A DNA stretch of 23,205 nucleotides from Collinsella sp. (lineage in GTDB: Bacteria > Actinomycetota > Coriobacteriia > Coriobacteriales > Coriobacteriaceae). Of this stretch, positions 1 to 7,642 are shown piece by piece (positions within the stretch are counted from its first letter, which is position 1; every line of letters begins with the position of its first letter). Below the pieces are notes generated by a model. The model was not told the origin of the DNA and searched no databases. It saw only the letters and a program-made list of their open reading frames with translations. The stretch spans positions 1-23,205 of the forward strand of contig WGSQ01000008.1 of the NCBI GenBank assembly GCA_014871605.1, written 5' to 3'. A program made the translations under genes and the position numbers.

Positions 1-191
1 AGCTGAGCCTGCGCATCGGCAAGCTGCTGCTCGGTAGCAGTCAGACGACCCTTAAGGTCGACGATCTTAGCGAGCATAGCGTCAACCTCAGAGGACAGCG
101 TCTCCAAGAAGACGTCGACCTCGGCAGGATCGTAGCCACGCTTGGCCTCAGAGAAAGTCTGAGCCTGGATGTCTGCAGGGGTAATAGCCAT
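1..191 (-). CDS. divIVA: DivIVA-family protein, N-terminal part (cut by window edge)
   Basis: Only the first 63 codons are present; the gene continues past base 1. The translation starts MAITPADIQAQTF and carries the DivIVA N-terminal signature RGYDPAEVDVFL at residues 18-29. A heptad-like stretch rich in Leu, Gln and Ala follows, which looks like the start of the coiled coil. DivIVA/Wag31 proteins bind negatively curved membrane at poles and septa; in actinobacteria they direct polar growth. The ATG at 191 has an AGGAG ribosome site about 7 bases upstream. It is the last gene of the ylm-type group after sepF and yggT, which supports the call. The C-terminal length and any partner-binding region cannot be seen. 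Confidence 0.88.
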   Translation of the reverse strand, partial: MAITPADIQAQTFSEAKRGYDPAEVDVFLETLSSEVDAMLAKIVDLKGRLTATEQQLADAQAQ

Positions 192-252
192 AACAAGTCT
201 CCTTTTTCATCGCCTCGGCGCTACACGCCCGACGTAAGTTACTAAGTCAGTT

Positions 253-534
253 CTACACGAGTATACCTATAAGAAGCTGCAGAACCAGCCTCTGCACCAA
301 CTGCAACGCAATAATCGCAACGACCGGCGAAAAATCGATACCGCCCATCGGCGGGATGAAACGACGGAACAGGTTGAGCCACGGACCGCACACGCTATCA
401 AGCACCGCGGCAATATCCTGAAGCAAACCACCCTGCTTCATGGGAATCCACGTCATAAAGCAGTAGACGACAATAAGCGTGGAATAGAAGTTGAACAGCG
501 TGTTGACCAGCTGGACGATAGTGTAGATGTTGAT
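253..534 (-). CDS. yggT: YggT family small membrane protein, apparently with a non-ATG start
   Basis: This is a two-helix membrane protein of the YggT/YlmG family, which sits next to sepF and divIVA in many Gram-positives and is linked to division and envelope function without a known biochemical activity. The family core FRRFIPPMGGIDFSPVVAII is plain, followed by a second hydrophobic helix. The first ATG in frame (456) would begin inside the first membrane helix and give only 67 residues. The reading frame stays open upstream to the sepF stop (558-556) and encodes the missing helix (NIYTIVQLVNTLFNFY). It contains no ATG, GTG or TTG. The best start is ATC at 534, six bases after GAGGAG, giving 93 residues; ATT at 540 would touch the ribosome site. 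The family call is firm, the start is tentative. Confidence 0.8.
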   Translation of the reverse strand: MNIYTIVQLVNTLFNFYSTLIVVYCFMTWIPMKQGGLLQDIAAVLDSVCGPWLNLFRRFIPPMGGIDFSPVVAIIALQLVQRLVLQLLIGILV

Positions 535-540
535 GGGAAT

Positions 541-546
541 CTCCTC
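541..546 (-). promoter_or_regulatory. Ribosome binding site of yggT
   Basis: GAGGAG on the minus strand, 10 bases after the sepF stop codon. It has a normal 6-base spacing to the ATC codon at 534 and is 85 bases from the first in-frame ATG at 456. Its position is the main argument for the longer yggT reading frame. Confidence 0.6.
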
Positions 547-555
547 GTCTTGTCT

Positions 556-1278
556 TTACTTGAGGTAGCCGTCGGCACGAAGCTTCTTGAGATCGGAATC
601 TTTGACCTCGCAACCGGCGGGCAGCACCATGAACACGCGATCGCCCACCTCCTTGACCGTGGCACCCAGACCGCAGGCAAAGCCGTAAGAGAAGTCCAAG
701 ACGCGCTTGGCAACTTCGGTGCGTACGCCCACAAAAATCAGTGCGACAGGCTGCTTGGTGCGAACGCGGCGCACCACGGTCTCCACGTCGTCATAGCTCT
801 CGGGGCGCAGGACATAGGCCGGCAGCTGCGGCGTGGCGTTGATGATATTGCTCGCATAGGCCGAGGCATCGCTCGGTGCAGGCGCGGGTGCAGCGGCGGC
901 ACGGGCGCGGGTATTCTCGGCGTAGCTCGACGGCGTGTCATAGGCACCAGGACGATAACCGCTCGCAACACTGTCCTGCGAGCGCGAAGGCGGGTTATAC
1001 GTCGTGGCATGGCGGGAGTCATCGCCGACCAGCTGACCGGAGCGCGTATACACGGCAACCGACTCAGCTTCACCGCGGCGCGTCTGGCCAAGCAGGCCGT
1101 TGCTCGGCTCGTCTTGGGTGTAGAAGCCCTCGCCCGAAGCACCACTGTAGCCGTTGCCCTGATAGCCATCGTCGTAGCCGTCATCGTAGCCGTAGTCGTC
1201 GTCCTGGCCATAACCCTGGTCGTAACCCTGCTGGCCGCCCAGGTGCATCTTATTTTTAATCTCGTCAAGGAAGCCCAT
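556..1278 (-). CDS. sepF: SepF, FtsZ membrane anchor / divisome protein
   Basis: SepF is a peripheral membrane protein that binds the FtsZ C-terminal peptide and tethers the Z-ring; in actinobacteria lacking FtsA it is the main anchor. The 240-residue product starts MGFLDEIKNKMHL, an amphipathic membrane-binding helix. The C-terminal SepF core (about residues 150-225) includes YVLRPESYDDVETVV, a PVALIF strand, the helix around RVLDFSYGF, and RVFMVLPAG. Between them lies a disordered linker with a Tyr/Gly/Asp-rich repeat (residues 15-44) and an Ala/Pro stretch. I chose the ATG at 1278 because AGAGGA lies 8 bases upstream and the N-terminal helix starts there; an in-frame ATG at 1329 lacks this. 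The gene lies between yggS and yggT, the usual SepF context. Confidence 0.93.
   Translation of the reverse strand: MGFLDEIKNKMHLGGQQGYDQGYGQDDDYGYDDGYDDGYQGNGYSGASGEGFYTQDEPSNGLLGQTRRGEAESVAVYTRSGQLVGDDSRHATTYNPPSRSQDSVASGYRPGAYDTPSSYAENTRARAAAAPAPAPSDASAYASNIINATPQLPAYVLRPESYDDVETVVRRVRTKQPVALIFVGVRTEVAKRVLDFSYGFACGLGATVKEVGDRVFMVLPAGCEVKDSDLKKLRADGYLK
1147..1236 (-). repeat. Tyr/Gly/Asp-coding imperfect tandem repeat inside sepF
   Basis: Codons 15-44 of sepF encode imperfect units such as DQGYGQ, YDDGYDDGY and QGNGY, with seven tyrosines and eight aspartates in residues 19-44. On the plus strand it appears as recurring GTAGCC(A/G)TCGTC-type words. It is a low-complexity acidic linker just after the membrane helix and may vary in length between strains. 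Confidence 0.7.
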
Positions 1279-1338
1279 GGTTGTGTCCTCTCGCGGTTTA
1301 GTGCAGGCGCCCCGATAATCAGTGCGCACTTCAGAGCC

Positions 1339-2076
1339 TTATTTTACTGCAAACTCCGGGCTAAATACTACCCTGCCCAGGCGAACGAGCGTAGAGCCCT
1401 CCTCAAGGGCAGACTCAAAGTCCTCGCTCATACCGCAGGAAAGCTCAGGCAGGTTCAAATCGGGATGCGCCGCCTCCAGCTCATCCCTCAGCTCACGAAG
1501 CCCCGCAAAGGTGCGGCGTGCCACATCCTTATTCCCCCGGGGCGCCATAGTCATAAGCCCCTGTACGCAAATTCCCTCAAGTTCTGCAAGCTCACCCGCG
1601 GCGGCGCGAATCTCATCGGGTGAAAAGCCTCCCTTCGACTCCTCACCACTCACATTGACCTCAATGAGCACACGCTGGGGGCCGACGAGCTCGCCTGCCT
1701 CAATCTTGCGAACAGCACGGCTCGAGATCGCCTGCGCCAGATGCAGCGAACCCACCGAGTGAATCAGCTCGGCTGAGCCCAGCACCGCATTGATCTTATT
1801 GGTCTGCAGGTTGCCGATCATATCGAAGCGCACCTCGGGCAGCTCCGGATGCTCCGCCAGACCCGTGAGCTTGCGAACCAGCTCCTGCGGGCGGTTCTCG
1901 GCAAAATGGCGATACCCCGCCTGGATGGCGGCAACGGTCTCATCGACACCAACGGTCTTGGACACGGCAATGAGGCTCGCGGCGTCGTGGGGACGGCCCG
2001 CGCGATCGAGCGCCGCATAAAAACGTTCCAGAATCTGCTCGCGGCGAGCGCGCATCAAGTCCAAATAGTTATCCAT
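1339..2076 (-). CDS. yggS: YggS/YlmE family PLP-binding protein (PLP homeostasis)
   Basis: This is a single-domain fold-type III pyridoxal-5'-phosphate protein of the YggS/PROSC family, which has no firmly known catalytic activity and buffers cellular PLP. The 245-residue product shows the PLP-lysine motif LIAVSK (Lys40), the ENRPQE motif, and the family C-terminal signature MSEDFESALEEGSTLVRLG. I chose the ATG at 2076 (MDNYLDLMRARR) because GGAGG sits 9 bases upstream and family members start here; the frame extends upstream but adds unrelated residues. It lies 60 bases before sepF, the common ylmE-sepF pairing. A hairpin separates it from phoU, so it may have its own promoter, which I could not pin down. 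Confidence 0.93.
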   Translation of the reverse strand: MDNYLDLMRARREQILERFYAALDRAGRPHDAASLIAVSKTVGVDETVAAIQAGYRHFAENRPQELVRKLTGLAEHPELPEVRFDMIGNLQTNKINAVLGSAELIHSVGSLHLAQAISSRAVRKIEAGELVGPQRVLIEVNVSGEESKGGFSPDEIRAAAGELAELEGICVQGLMTMAPRGNKDVARRTFAGLRELRDELEAAHPDLNLPELSCGMSEDFESALEEGSTLVRLGRVVFSPEFAVK

Positions 2077-2126
2077 TGCCAATCGCCTCCGCTGACAGCC
2101 AAACAAGTAGTCCCATGCTAACGCAA

Positions 2127-2158
2127 GAGCGCGGCCCCGCATGTGCAAGGCCGCGCTC
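2127..2158 (-). terminator. Candidate intrinsic terminator after phoU
   Basis: A perfect 10-bp GC-rich inverted repeat (GAGCGCGGCC / GGCCGCGCTC) encloses a 12-base loop, 38 bases after the phoU stop. On the minus strand it is followed by TTGCGTTAGC, a weak T-tract, so termination may be partial. The stem is strong enough to mark the end of the pst-phoU unit. Confidence 0.5.
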
Positions 2159-2195
2159 ACTTAGGTATTTACAATCTTTCGACGAACGGGGTTAC

Positions 2196-3053
2196 TTACT
2201 CCTCGTCGTCCTCGCCATCGTCCTCATCCTCAAGATGATCGAGCAGGTAGCGAAGACCCTCGCTGACCTCGTTAACGGGCACCTTGGCAACGTAGCGTGC
2301 ATCGACGGCGGGCCTCATGATAACACCCTCGCCCGAAGGCACGCGCATGCTCTCGAGCTCATCCTCATCAGTGCAGGCGATATCACCGGCAGTCATACGC
2401 TGTCCGGTCAACAGGAAGGTCAGACGGCAGGCGGCATCGATGGAAATCGAGGCGATGCGATCGAGATAGCGCGATACCATGATGGCGCGGCGCAGGTCGT
2501 CATAGTTGCTGTCGTCGTCCATAAAGTCGCCCGTATCCATACGGTTAAAGGTGCGGAAAAACTTCTCGTAGGCGGCGTGCACTGGCTCGTCCTCGACGGC
2601 CAAGTTGCAGATGATGGACATATCATTGGTGACGAGCGCGGAAAGCGAAGAGCCCAGCACCTGGTAGACGGCCTCAGCCTCGGCCTCGACCGTGCCGACA
2701 AGCTCCTTGGGCAGCGAGATGTCGGCCTTGACCATGTGACGCGTGGCGCGGCAGATCTGGCGGACCTTATCGGTCATGCGCTGCAGGTTAAAGTCGACGT
2801 AGATGATCGTCTGAAGCAGGCGGAAGTCGGAGGCGACCGGCGACTGCGTGGCGATCAGGTTGTAGCAGACGGCCTCCAGGTTGGCGCAGCGCGCGTCAAT
2901 CGAAAGCGTGCGCTTCTTGGTCTTAGTGGCGAGCTTGCGGTCGTCGGTCACATAGGCCCTCACGGCATCGTGGAGGGCCAGATCGACGGCCTCATAGATG
3001 CTCAGCATCTCGTGACGGGCCTCGACGAGCTGACGGGAAAACAGTTTGCGCAT
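2196..3053 (-). CDS. phoU: PhoU, phosphate transport regulator
   Basis: PhoU is a cytoplasmic six-helix protein that links the Pst transporter to the PhoR/PhoB-type signalling pair and restrains phosphate uptake. The product begins MRKLFSRQLVEARHEM and has the two three-helix repeats around LQRMTDKVRQI (residues 90-100) and RYLDRIASISID (195-206). At 285 residues it is longer than the usual 215-240, owing to a C-terminal extension from about residue 220 that ends in an acidic run (LEDEDDGEDDEE). The E(D)xxxD metal motifs look degenerate: QRMTD at 91-95 and DRIAS at 198-202. The ATG at 3053 has GGAG 6 bases upstream. It is the last gene of the pst operon. Confidence 0.9.
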   Translation of the reverse strand: MRKLFSRQLVEARHEMLSIYEAVDLALHDAVRAYVTDDRKLATKTKKRTLSIDARCANLEAVCYNLIATQSPVASDFRLLQTIIYVDFNLQRMTDKVRQICRATRHMVKADISLPKELVGTVEAEAEAVYQVLGSSLSALVTNDMSIICNLAVEDEPVHAAYEKFFRTFNRMDTGDFMDDDSNYDDLRRAIMVSRYLDRIASISIDAACRLTFLLTGQRMTAGDIACTDEDELESMRVPSGEGVIMRPAVDARYVAKVPVNEVSEGLRYLLDHLEDEDDGEDDEE

Positions 3054-3073
3054 GGTTCACTCCAATCAGTTGG

Positions 3074-3120
3074 GTGCGGTCATGCCGCCCGCACAGTGAA
3101 TACACACCGGACCAGGTCCG
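3074..3120 (-). other. Two small hairpins in the pstB-phoU gap
   Basis: The 92-base pstB-phoU gap holds two inverted repeats. CGGACC-A-GGTCCG lies at 3108-3120. GTGCGG/CCGCAC with a 9-base loop lies at 3074-3094. Neither is followed by a T-run, so they look like intercistronic mRNA structures that could tune phoU relative to pstB rather than full terminators. Confidence 0.4.
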
Positions 3121-3145
3121 ATCAGCTTGGGACTAGTCGCACCGA

Positions 3146-3949
<804 letters not shown>

Positions 3950-3961
3950 GGGACTCCTTAA

Positions 3962-4867
3962 CTAGCGACGCTTACGCGACAGGAAGCGCGCAAACAGGTT
4001 GAAGGCCAAAATGATCACCATCAGCAAGAGCGCGGTGCCGTAGGCTGCGTTCATGTTGATGCCGTCGTTGGCAAGCAGGTACAGGTGAACGGTCATGGGG
4101 CGGCCGGAATCGAGCGGCGAAATAGGCAGGTTGATGGCCTGGCCCATGGTGTAGAGCACCACCGCGGTCTCGCCAATGGCACGGCCGATGGCGAGGACGA
4201 TGCCCGTGGCAATACGGCCAAAGGCAGAAGGAAGCACGATCTTGGAGACAACCTGCCACTTGGTGGCGCCCAGGCCGTACGCGCCCCAACGGATATAGCG
4301 CGGAACGGCGCGAATGGCCTCTTCGGTGGTGCGCATGACGATGGGAAGCATCAAGAGCGCGAGCGCCAGAGCGGCCGAGACCATCGAAAGGCCCAGACCC
4401 ATGGCCTCGACAAACAAGGCGTAGCCAAACAAGCCCATAACGATGGAGGGCACCGAAGCCAAAGCGTCAGCAGCGTAGCGAATGAGCTCGACGACCTTGC
4501 CCTGCTTGGCGTACTCGGCCAGATAGACGGCTGCCAGCACAGCGATCGGCGTGCAGATAAGCATGGCGAGCGCCGTCACATAGACGGTCGAGACGATCGT
4601 GGGCCAAATTCCGCCCTCGGCGTTGACACCCTGGGGCCAACCGAAGATAAAGTCGAGCGAGATATGCGGCAGGCCGTTAATGACCACGTAGGCGATGATA
4701 GCGACCAGCACCAGCGTGGTGATGTAGGCAGCGGCACGAAACACGCCAAGCATGATCTTGTTGGACAGGTCCTTGTTGATGCGGCCCTTCTTGCCGTGGG
4801 AAAGGGCACGCTTGATGCGCTCGCGCGACGAGGTCGTATCGACCGTCGTGTCAACGGAATCGGACAT
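3962..4867 (-). CDS. pstA: PstA, phosphate ABC transporter permease
   Basis: PstA is one of the two membrane subunits forming the phosphate channel. The 301-residue product has a soluble, charged N-terminus (1-40) with SRERIKRALSHGKKGR, a first membrane helix at about 43-65, and the MetI-like permease domain with the coupling loop GAYGLGATKWQ (195-205) that contacts PstB. The IGRAIGETAVV motif near 227-237 is typical of Pst permeases. It starts at the ATG at 4867, three bases after the pstC stop, with its ribosome site (AGAGGGGG) inside the end of pstC, so the two permeases are translationally coupled. Confidence 0.96.
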   Translation of the reverse strand: MSDSVDTTVDTTSSRERIKRALSHGKKGRINKDLSNKIMLGVFRAAAYITTLVLVAIIAYVVINGLPHISLDFIFGWPQGVNAEGGIWPTIVSTVYVTALAMLICTPIAVLAAVYLAEYAKQGKVVELIRYAADALASVPSIVMGLFGYALFVEAMGLGLSMVSAALALALLMLPIVMRTTEEAIRAVPRYIRWGAYGLGATKWQVVSKIVLPSAFGRIATGIVLAIGRAIGETAVVLYTMGQAINLPISPLDSGRPMTVHLYLLANDGINMNAAYGTALLLMVIILAFNLFARFLSRKRR

Positions 4868-4870
4868 AGC

Positions 4871-5797
4871 CTACCCCCTCTTCTTCTTGGAAATCAGACG
4901 GACGACGCCCACCAGCGTGGCGGAGATGATAAACAGGACCACACCCATGCCGAACAGCGCCGAGCGATGCAGACCCGAGGAATAGCTCATGTCGAGCGCA
5001 ATCTGGCTCGTGAGCGTCGAGATGGGGCTCGCAATGCTGTCGGGAATAACTGGGGCGTTACCTACGACCATGAGCACGGCCATGGTCTCGCCGATGGCAC
5101 GGCCCATACCCAGCACGATGGCATCCACGATACCCAACTTGGCGGCAGGTAACACGACCTTATAGATGGTCTGCCACTTGGTGGCGCCCATGGCATACGA
5201 TGCCTCGCGAATGCCCATGGGAATGGAATTGAGAGCATCGATGGTGAGCGTGGTGATGGTAGGGACGATCATGATGGCAAGCACGAACCACGCCGTCAGC
5301 GCACCAAAACCAAGACCACCGGTCAGTTGTGCGATAAACGGGCGGATGATGATCATGCCGAAAAAGCCGTAGATGATAGAAGGGATGCCGGCCAGCAGGT
5401 CGACGGCAGGGCTGATGAGCTTGCGCACGCGCTTGCCGGCGATCTCGACCAGGTATACGGCCGTACCCACACCTAGCGGCACGCCCATGGCGAGCGCACC
5501 GACGGTCACCAGACCTGAGCCGGCAAGCAGCGACATGATGCCGTAGTGGCCCTCAGAGGGCGCCCACGTAAAGCTAAAGAAGTCCGCCAGACCGATGTCA
5601 GTAAAGACGGGCAGCGCCGAGTACGTGGTAAAGACAAAAATCAGGATGACGGTAACGACCGCCAAGAACGCGCAGGCAAAGAAGATCCACTGCAGCGCCT
5701 TCTCCTTGATATAGGTACTGCGCGATACGAGCGCCAGCTCGCGCTTCTTGGGCGCCTGAGCATTCTGCTCAGTCTGGGAGTTTTCCTGTGCTTCCAT
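4871..5797 (-). CDS. pstC: PstC, phosphate ABC transporter permease
   Basis: PstC is the partner permease of PstA. The 308-residue product has a polar N-terminus (MEAQENSQTEQNAQAPKK), a first helix at about 36-58 and the permease domain with PSIIYGFFG and the coupling loop EASYAMGATKWQ near 198-209. IGETMAVLMVVGN is the conserved Pst segment. I chose the ATG at 5797, with GGGGAG 8 bases upstream. A GTG at 5806 would add three residues but would lie directly against the ribosome site. The ATG lies inside the last codons of pstS: the TAG of pstS at 5801-5799 is just upstream of the start, with a one-base gap. Confidence 0.95.
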   Translation of the reverse strand: MEAQENSQTEQNAQAPKKRELALVSRSTYIKEKALQWIFFACAFLAVVTVILIFVFTTYSALPVFTDIGLADFFSFTWAPSEGHYGIMSLLAGSGLVTVGALAMGVPLGVGTAVYLVEIAGKRVRKLISPAVDLLAGIPSIIYGFFGMIIIRPFIAQLTGGLGFGALTAWFVLAIMIVPTITTLTIDALNSIPMGIREASYAMGATKWQTIYKVVLPAAKLGIVDAIVLGMGRAIGETMAVLMVVGNAPVIPDSIASPISTLTSQIALDMSYSSGLHRSALFGMGVVLFIISATLVGVVRLISKKKRG

Positions 5798-5798
5798 G

Positions 5799-6635
5799 CT
5801 ACTCACTCCCCTTCTCGTCGTTGGTGACGGGAATAAAGCCCGCCTCGCGAATCTGCTTGTCCATCTTTTCGGACGTCACATAGTCGATGTAATCCTGCGC
5901 CTGCTGCGAAGGCGCACCCTTCACAAAGAAGTAAAGGTCGCGCGAGATGGGATAGCCGCCGCTCGCGACCGTCTTCTCGGACGCCTCAACATGATTGACC
6001 GAGACGGCCTTGACCGAGGTCTTGGCGTTGAGGCTATCGACGAAGCCCAGCGAAATGTAGCCAATGGCACCGTGCGAACGAGATACCACGTCGCGCACCT
6101 GGCCCGTGCCCGAAAGAACGGCCGAGCGGCGATCGAACGGGGTGCCGTCCATCACGATGGTGCGGAATGCTTCACGCGTGCCAGATGCCTCGTCTCGGTT
6201 GATGACCTGAATCTTCAGGTCCTCGCCACCGACCTCTTTCCAATTAGTAATCTTGCCGGCATAGATATCGCGGAGCTGCTCGGTCGAGAGGTTATCGACG
6301 GGGTTGTCGTCGTTCACGATGACCGCGATACCGTCGTGGGCAATGACGATGGGAGTCAGGCCCAGATCCTGTTCGTCGGCATTGAGTCCACGGGAGGAGC
6401 TGGCGATATCGGCCGTGCCGGCGCTGACGGCTTCGATACCAGCGGAAGAGCCCAAACCGGAAACGAGCACGTCGATGCCGGTCTCCTCCTTAAAGCCCTC
6501 TGCCGCAATCTCGGCGATAGGAAGGCAGGTCGTGGAGCCGGCCACGGTAATGGAAGAGGTAGAAGATCCCGAAGAACAGGCGCACAGCGTAAGCGTAAGC
6601 ACAGCGGCGCTCAGGACCGATACGATCTTTCTCAT
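5799..6635 (-). CDS. pstS: PstS, phosphate-binding lipoprotein
   Basis: PstS captures phosphate outside the membrane and hands it to PstCA. The 278-residue product has a lipoprotein signal peptide: MRKIVSVLSAAVLTLTLCAC with lipobox LCAC and the lipidated Cys at 20, as expected for a monoderm. Phosphate-binding segments are TVAGSTT (30-36), SSRGLN (80-85) and DEASGTREAF (148-157), plus the AHDGIAVIVN strand. Its ATG (6635) overlaps the TGA of pgeF in an ATGA, and no good ribosome site precedes it, so translation probably depends on termination at pgeF. It is the first pst gene. Confidence 0.96.
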   Translation of the reverse strand: MRKIVSVLSAAVLTLTLCACSSGSSTSSITVAGSTTCLPIAEIAAEGFKEETGIDVLVSGLGSSAGIEAVSAGTADIASSSRGLNADEQDLGLTPIVIAHDGIAVIVNDDNPVDNLSTEQLRDIYAGKITNWKEVGGEDLKIQVINRDEASGTREAFRTIVMDGTPFDRRSAVLSGTGQVRDVVSRSHGAIGYISLGFVDSLNAKTSVKAVSVNHVEASEKTVASGGYPISRDLYFFVKGAPSQQAQDYIDYVTSEKMDKQIREAGFIPVTNDEKGSE

Positions 6636-7432
6636 AGCATCACGCCGATCGCGGCATGGCGCCCACAGGTGCCGTCCTCGTTACGGTAGGAATAAAAGCG
6701 GTCGTTCTGACGCACAGTCGAAAGCTGGGTATCCACGATATTATCCGCGTCCACACCGATATCTACCAACGCCTCACGAATGGCGGCAGATAGATCGAGC
6801 ATGCGAGAAGCGCCCGCATCGATGCACGAAAACTCGGCGGCAAAGCGGTCCATGAGTTCCTGGGATACCTCATATTCGTCAGCCAAGATATGGGGGCCGA
6901 TATAGGCGGAAACGTCGCTCGCATCGCAGCCGGCAGCATCGCAAAGCGCCTGGCACGCCTTGGCAGAAATACGTGCAATCGTGCCCTTCCAACCGGAGTG
7001 CACCACGGCAAACCCGCCGGGGGCCACCAGCACCACGGGAACGCAGTCGGCAAAGCAGAGCAGTACGGGCACGTCATGGGCCGTACAGACGATGGCATCG
7101 CAGCCCTCAGCAATCTGCTCGCGAACAGCCTCAAGATCGTCGGCGCCGTTCGAAGTCACCGTAACGATATGGTCACCATGCACCTGATTGGGCACGAGCA
7201 GATTATGCTCGCACTCAGTGGCACCCATAGCCTCGAGCGCTCGACGACGATTTTCTTGAACAGCAAAGGGGTCATCGCCTACATGCGAGCCCAGGTTGAG
7301 CGAGGAGTACGCATCTTCAGAAACGCCACCGGTGCGCTCGGTAAAGACAAAACGGACATCGGATGTCGCGCCCTCCACCAACGTAACTCCATCATGGTCG
7401 ACACGCGAAACGTTGTCCGCACGTGCTGCCAT
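6632..7432 (-). CDS. pgeF: PgeF/YfiH family protein (peptidoglycan editing factor, Cu-oxidase_4 domain)
   Basis: The YfiH/YlmD family has a metal-bound His-Cys-His site. Members are described as purine nucleoside phosphorylase/adenosine deaminase enzymes, and E. coli PgeF removes mis-incorporated L-Ser from UDP-MurNAc. The 266-residue product has the three ligands: NQVHG (His85), FADCVPV (Cys130) and VVHSGWKG (His145). It starts at the ATG at 7432 behind an AGGAGG site with 7-base spacing; an in-frame upstream ATG lacks such a site. pgeF usually follows ftsZ and precedes yggS and sepF; here it is the first gene of a transcript that leads into pstS with a 4-base overlap. Which activity matters here cannot be told from sequence. 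Confidence 0.92.
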   Translation of the reverse strand: MAARADNVSRVDHDGVTLVEGATSDVRFVFTERTGGVSEDAYSSLNLGSHVGDDPFAVQENRRRALEAMGATECEHNLLVPNQVHGDHIVTVTSNGADDLEAVREQIAEGCDAIVCTAHDVPVLLCFADCVPVVLVAPGGFAVVHSGWKGTIARISAKACQALCDAAGCDASDVSAYIGPHILADEYEVSQELMDRFAAEFSCIDAGASRMLDLSAAIREALVDIGVDADNIVDTQLSTVRQNDRFYSYRNEDGTCGRHAAIGVML

Positions 7433-7531
7433 ACTAAAGCCTCCTAATAACACAAGTACCGCGGCGTCGCCGCGCAGTCCGCGTTTATACGGCTGTCATA
7501 CTTCCTTAAAAGGATACCCGCAGCGGTAGGG

Positions 7532-7553
7532 ACCAAACGTAAAGGGAACGTAA
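7532..7553 (-). promoter_or_regulatory. Pho-box-like 11-bp direct repeat upstream of pgeF-pst
   Basis: On the minus strand TTACGTTCCCT is followed at once by TTACGTTTGGT: two 11-bp units sharing TTACGTT. PhoB/PhoP-type regulators bind direct repeats with 11-bp period. The site is 100 bp upstream of the pgeF start, in the only long gap before the pst genes. The assignment rests on spacing and context, not on a known consensus for this group. Confidence 0.45.
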
Positions 7554-7568
7554 GGAGATTGGAGGCTT

Positions 7569-7582
7569 TCGTTTACAAACGA
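7569..7582. promoter_or_regulatory. 14-bp palindrome beside the ftsZ terminator
   Basis: TCGTTT-AC-AAACGA is a perfect inverted repeat located just past the ftsZ terminator stem and overlapping its T-rich tail. It could be an operator for the pgeF-pst unit or merely part of the terminator tail. Confidence 0.3.
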
Positions 7583-7620
7583 GAAACAAAACGGGGTGCA
7601 TCCAAATGGACACACCCCGT
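7580..7620 (-). terminator. Rho-independent terminator after ftsZ
   Basis: On the minus strand ACGGGGTG pairs with CACCCCGT, with further pairing inside (GTCCA/TGGAT), at 7591-7620. It is followed by TTTGTTTCTCG. It starts 22 bases after the ftsZ stop codon. The plus-strand side has no T-run, so it acts on the minus strand. It separates the dcw transcript from the pgeF-pst transcript. Confidence 0.85.
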
Positions 7621-7642
7621 GCAGGTCGTTGAGAAAAACGAA

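Noticed and set aside
453..734. Minus-strand frame overlapping sepF and yggT as a separate small gene
   Set aside because: It overlaps the conserved sepF core in another frame, has no recognisable motif and is Ser/Arg rich like a shadow frame.
1321..1330. Palindrome AGTGCGCACT between yggS and sepF
   Set aside because: A 10-bp palindrome is not rare in high-GC DNA and nothing else supports an operator or terminator.
7493..7499. CTGTCAT, identical to an E. coli Pho-box half site
   Set aside because: Only one copy is present; nothing similar lies 11 bases away. The TTACGTT pair nearby is the better candidate.
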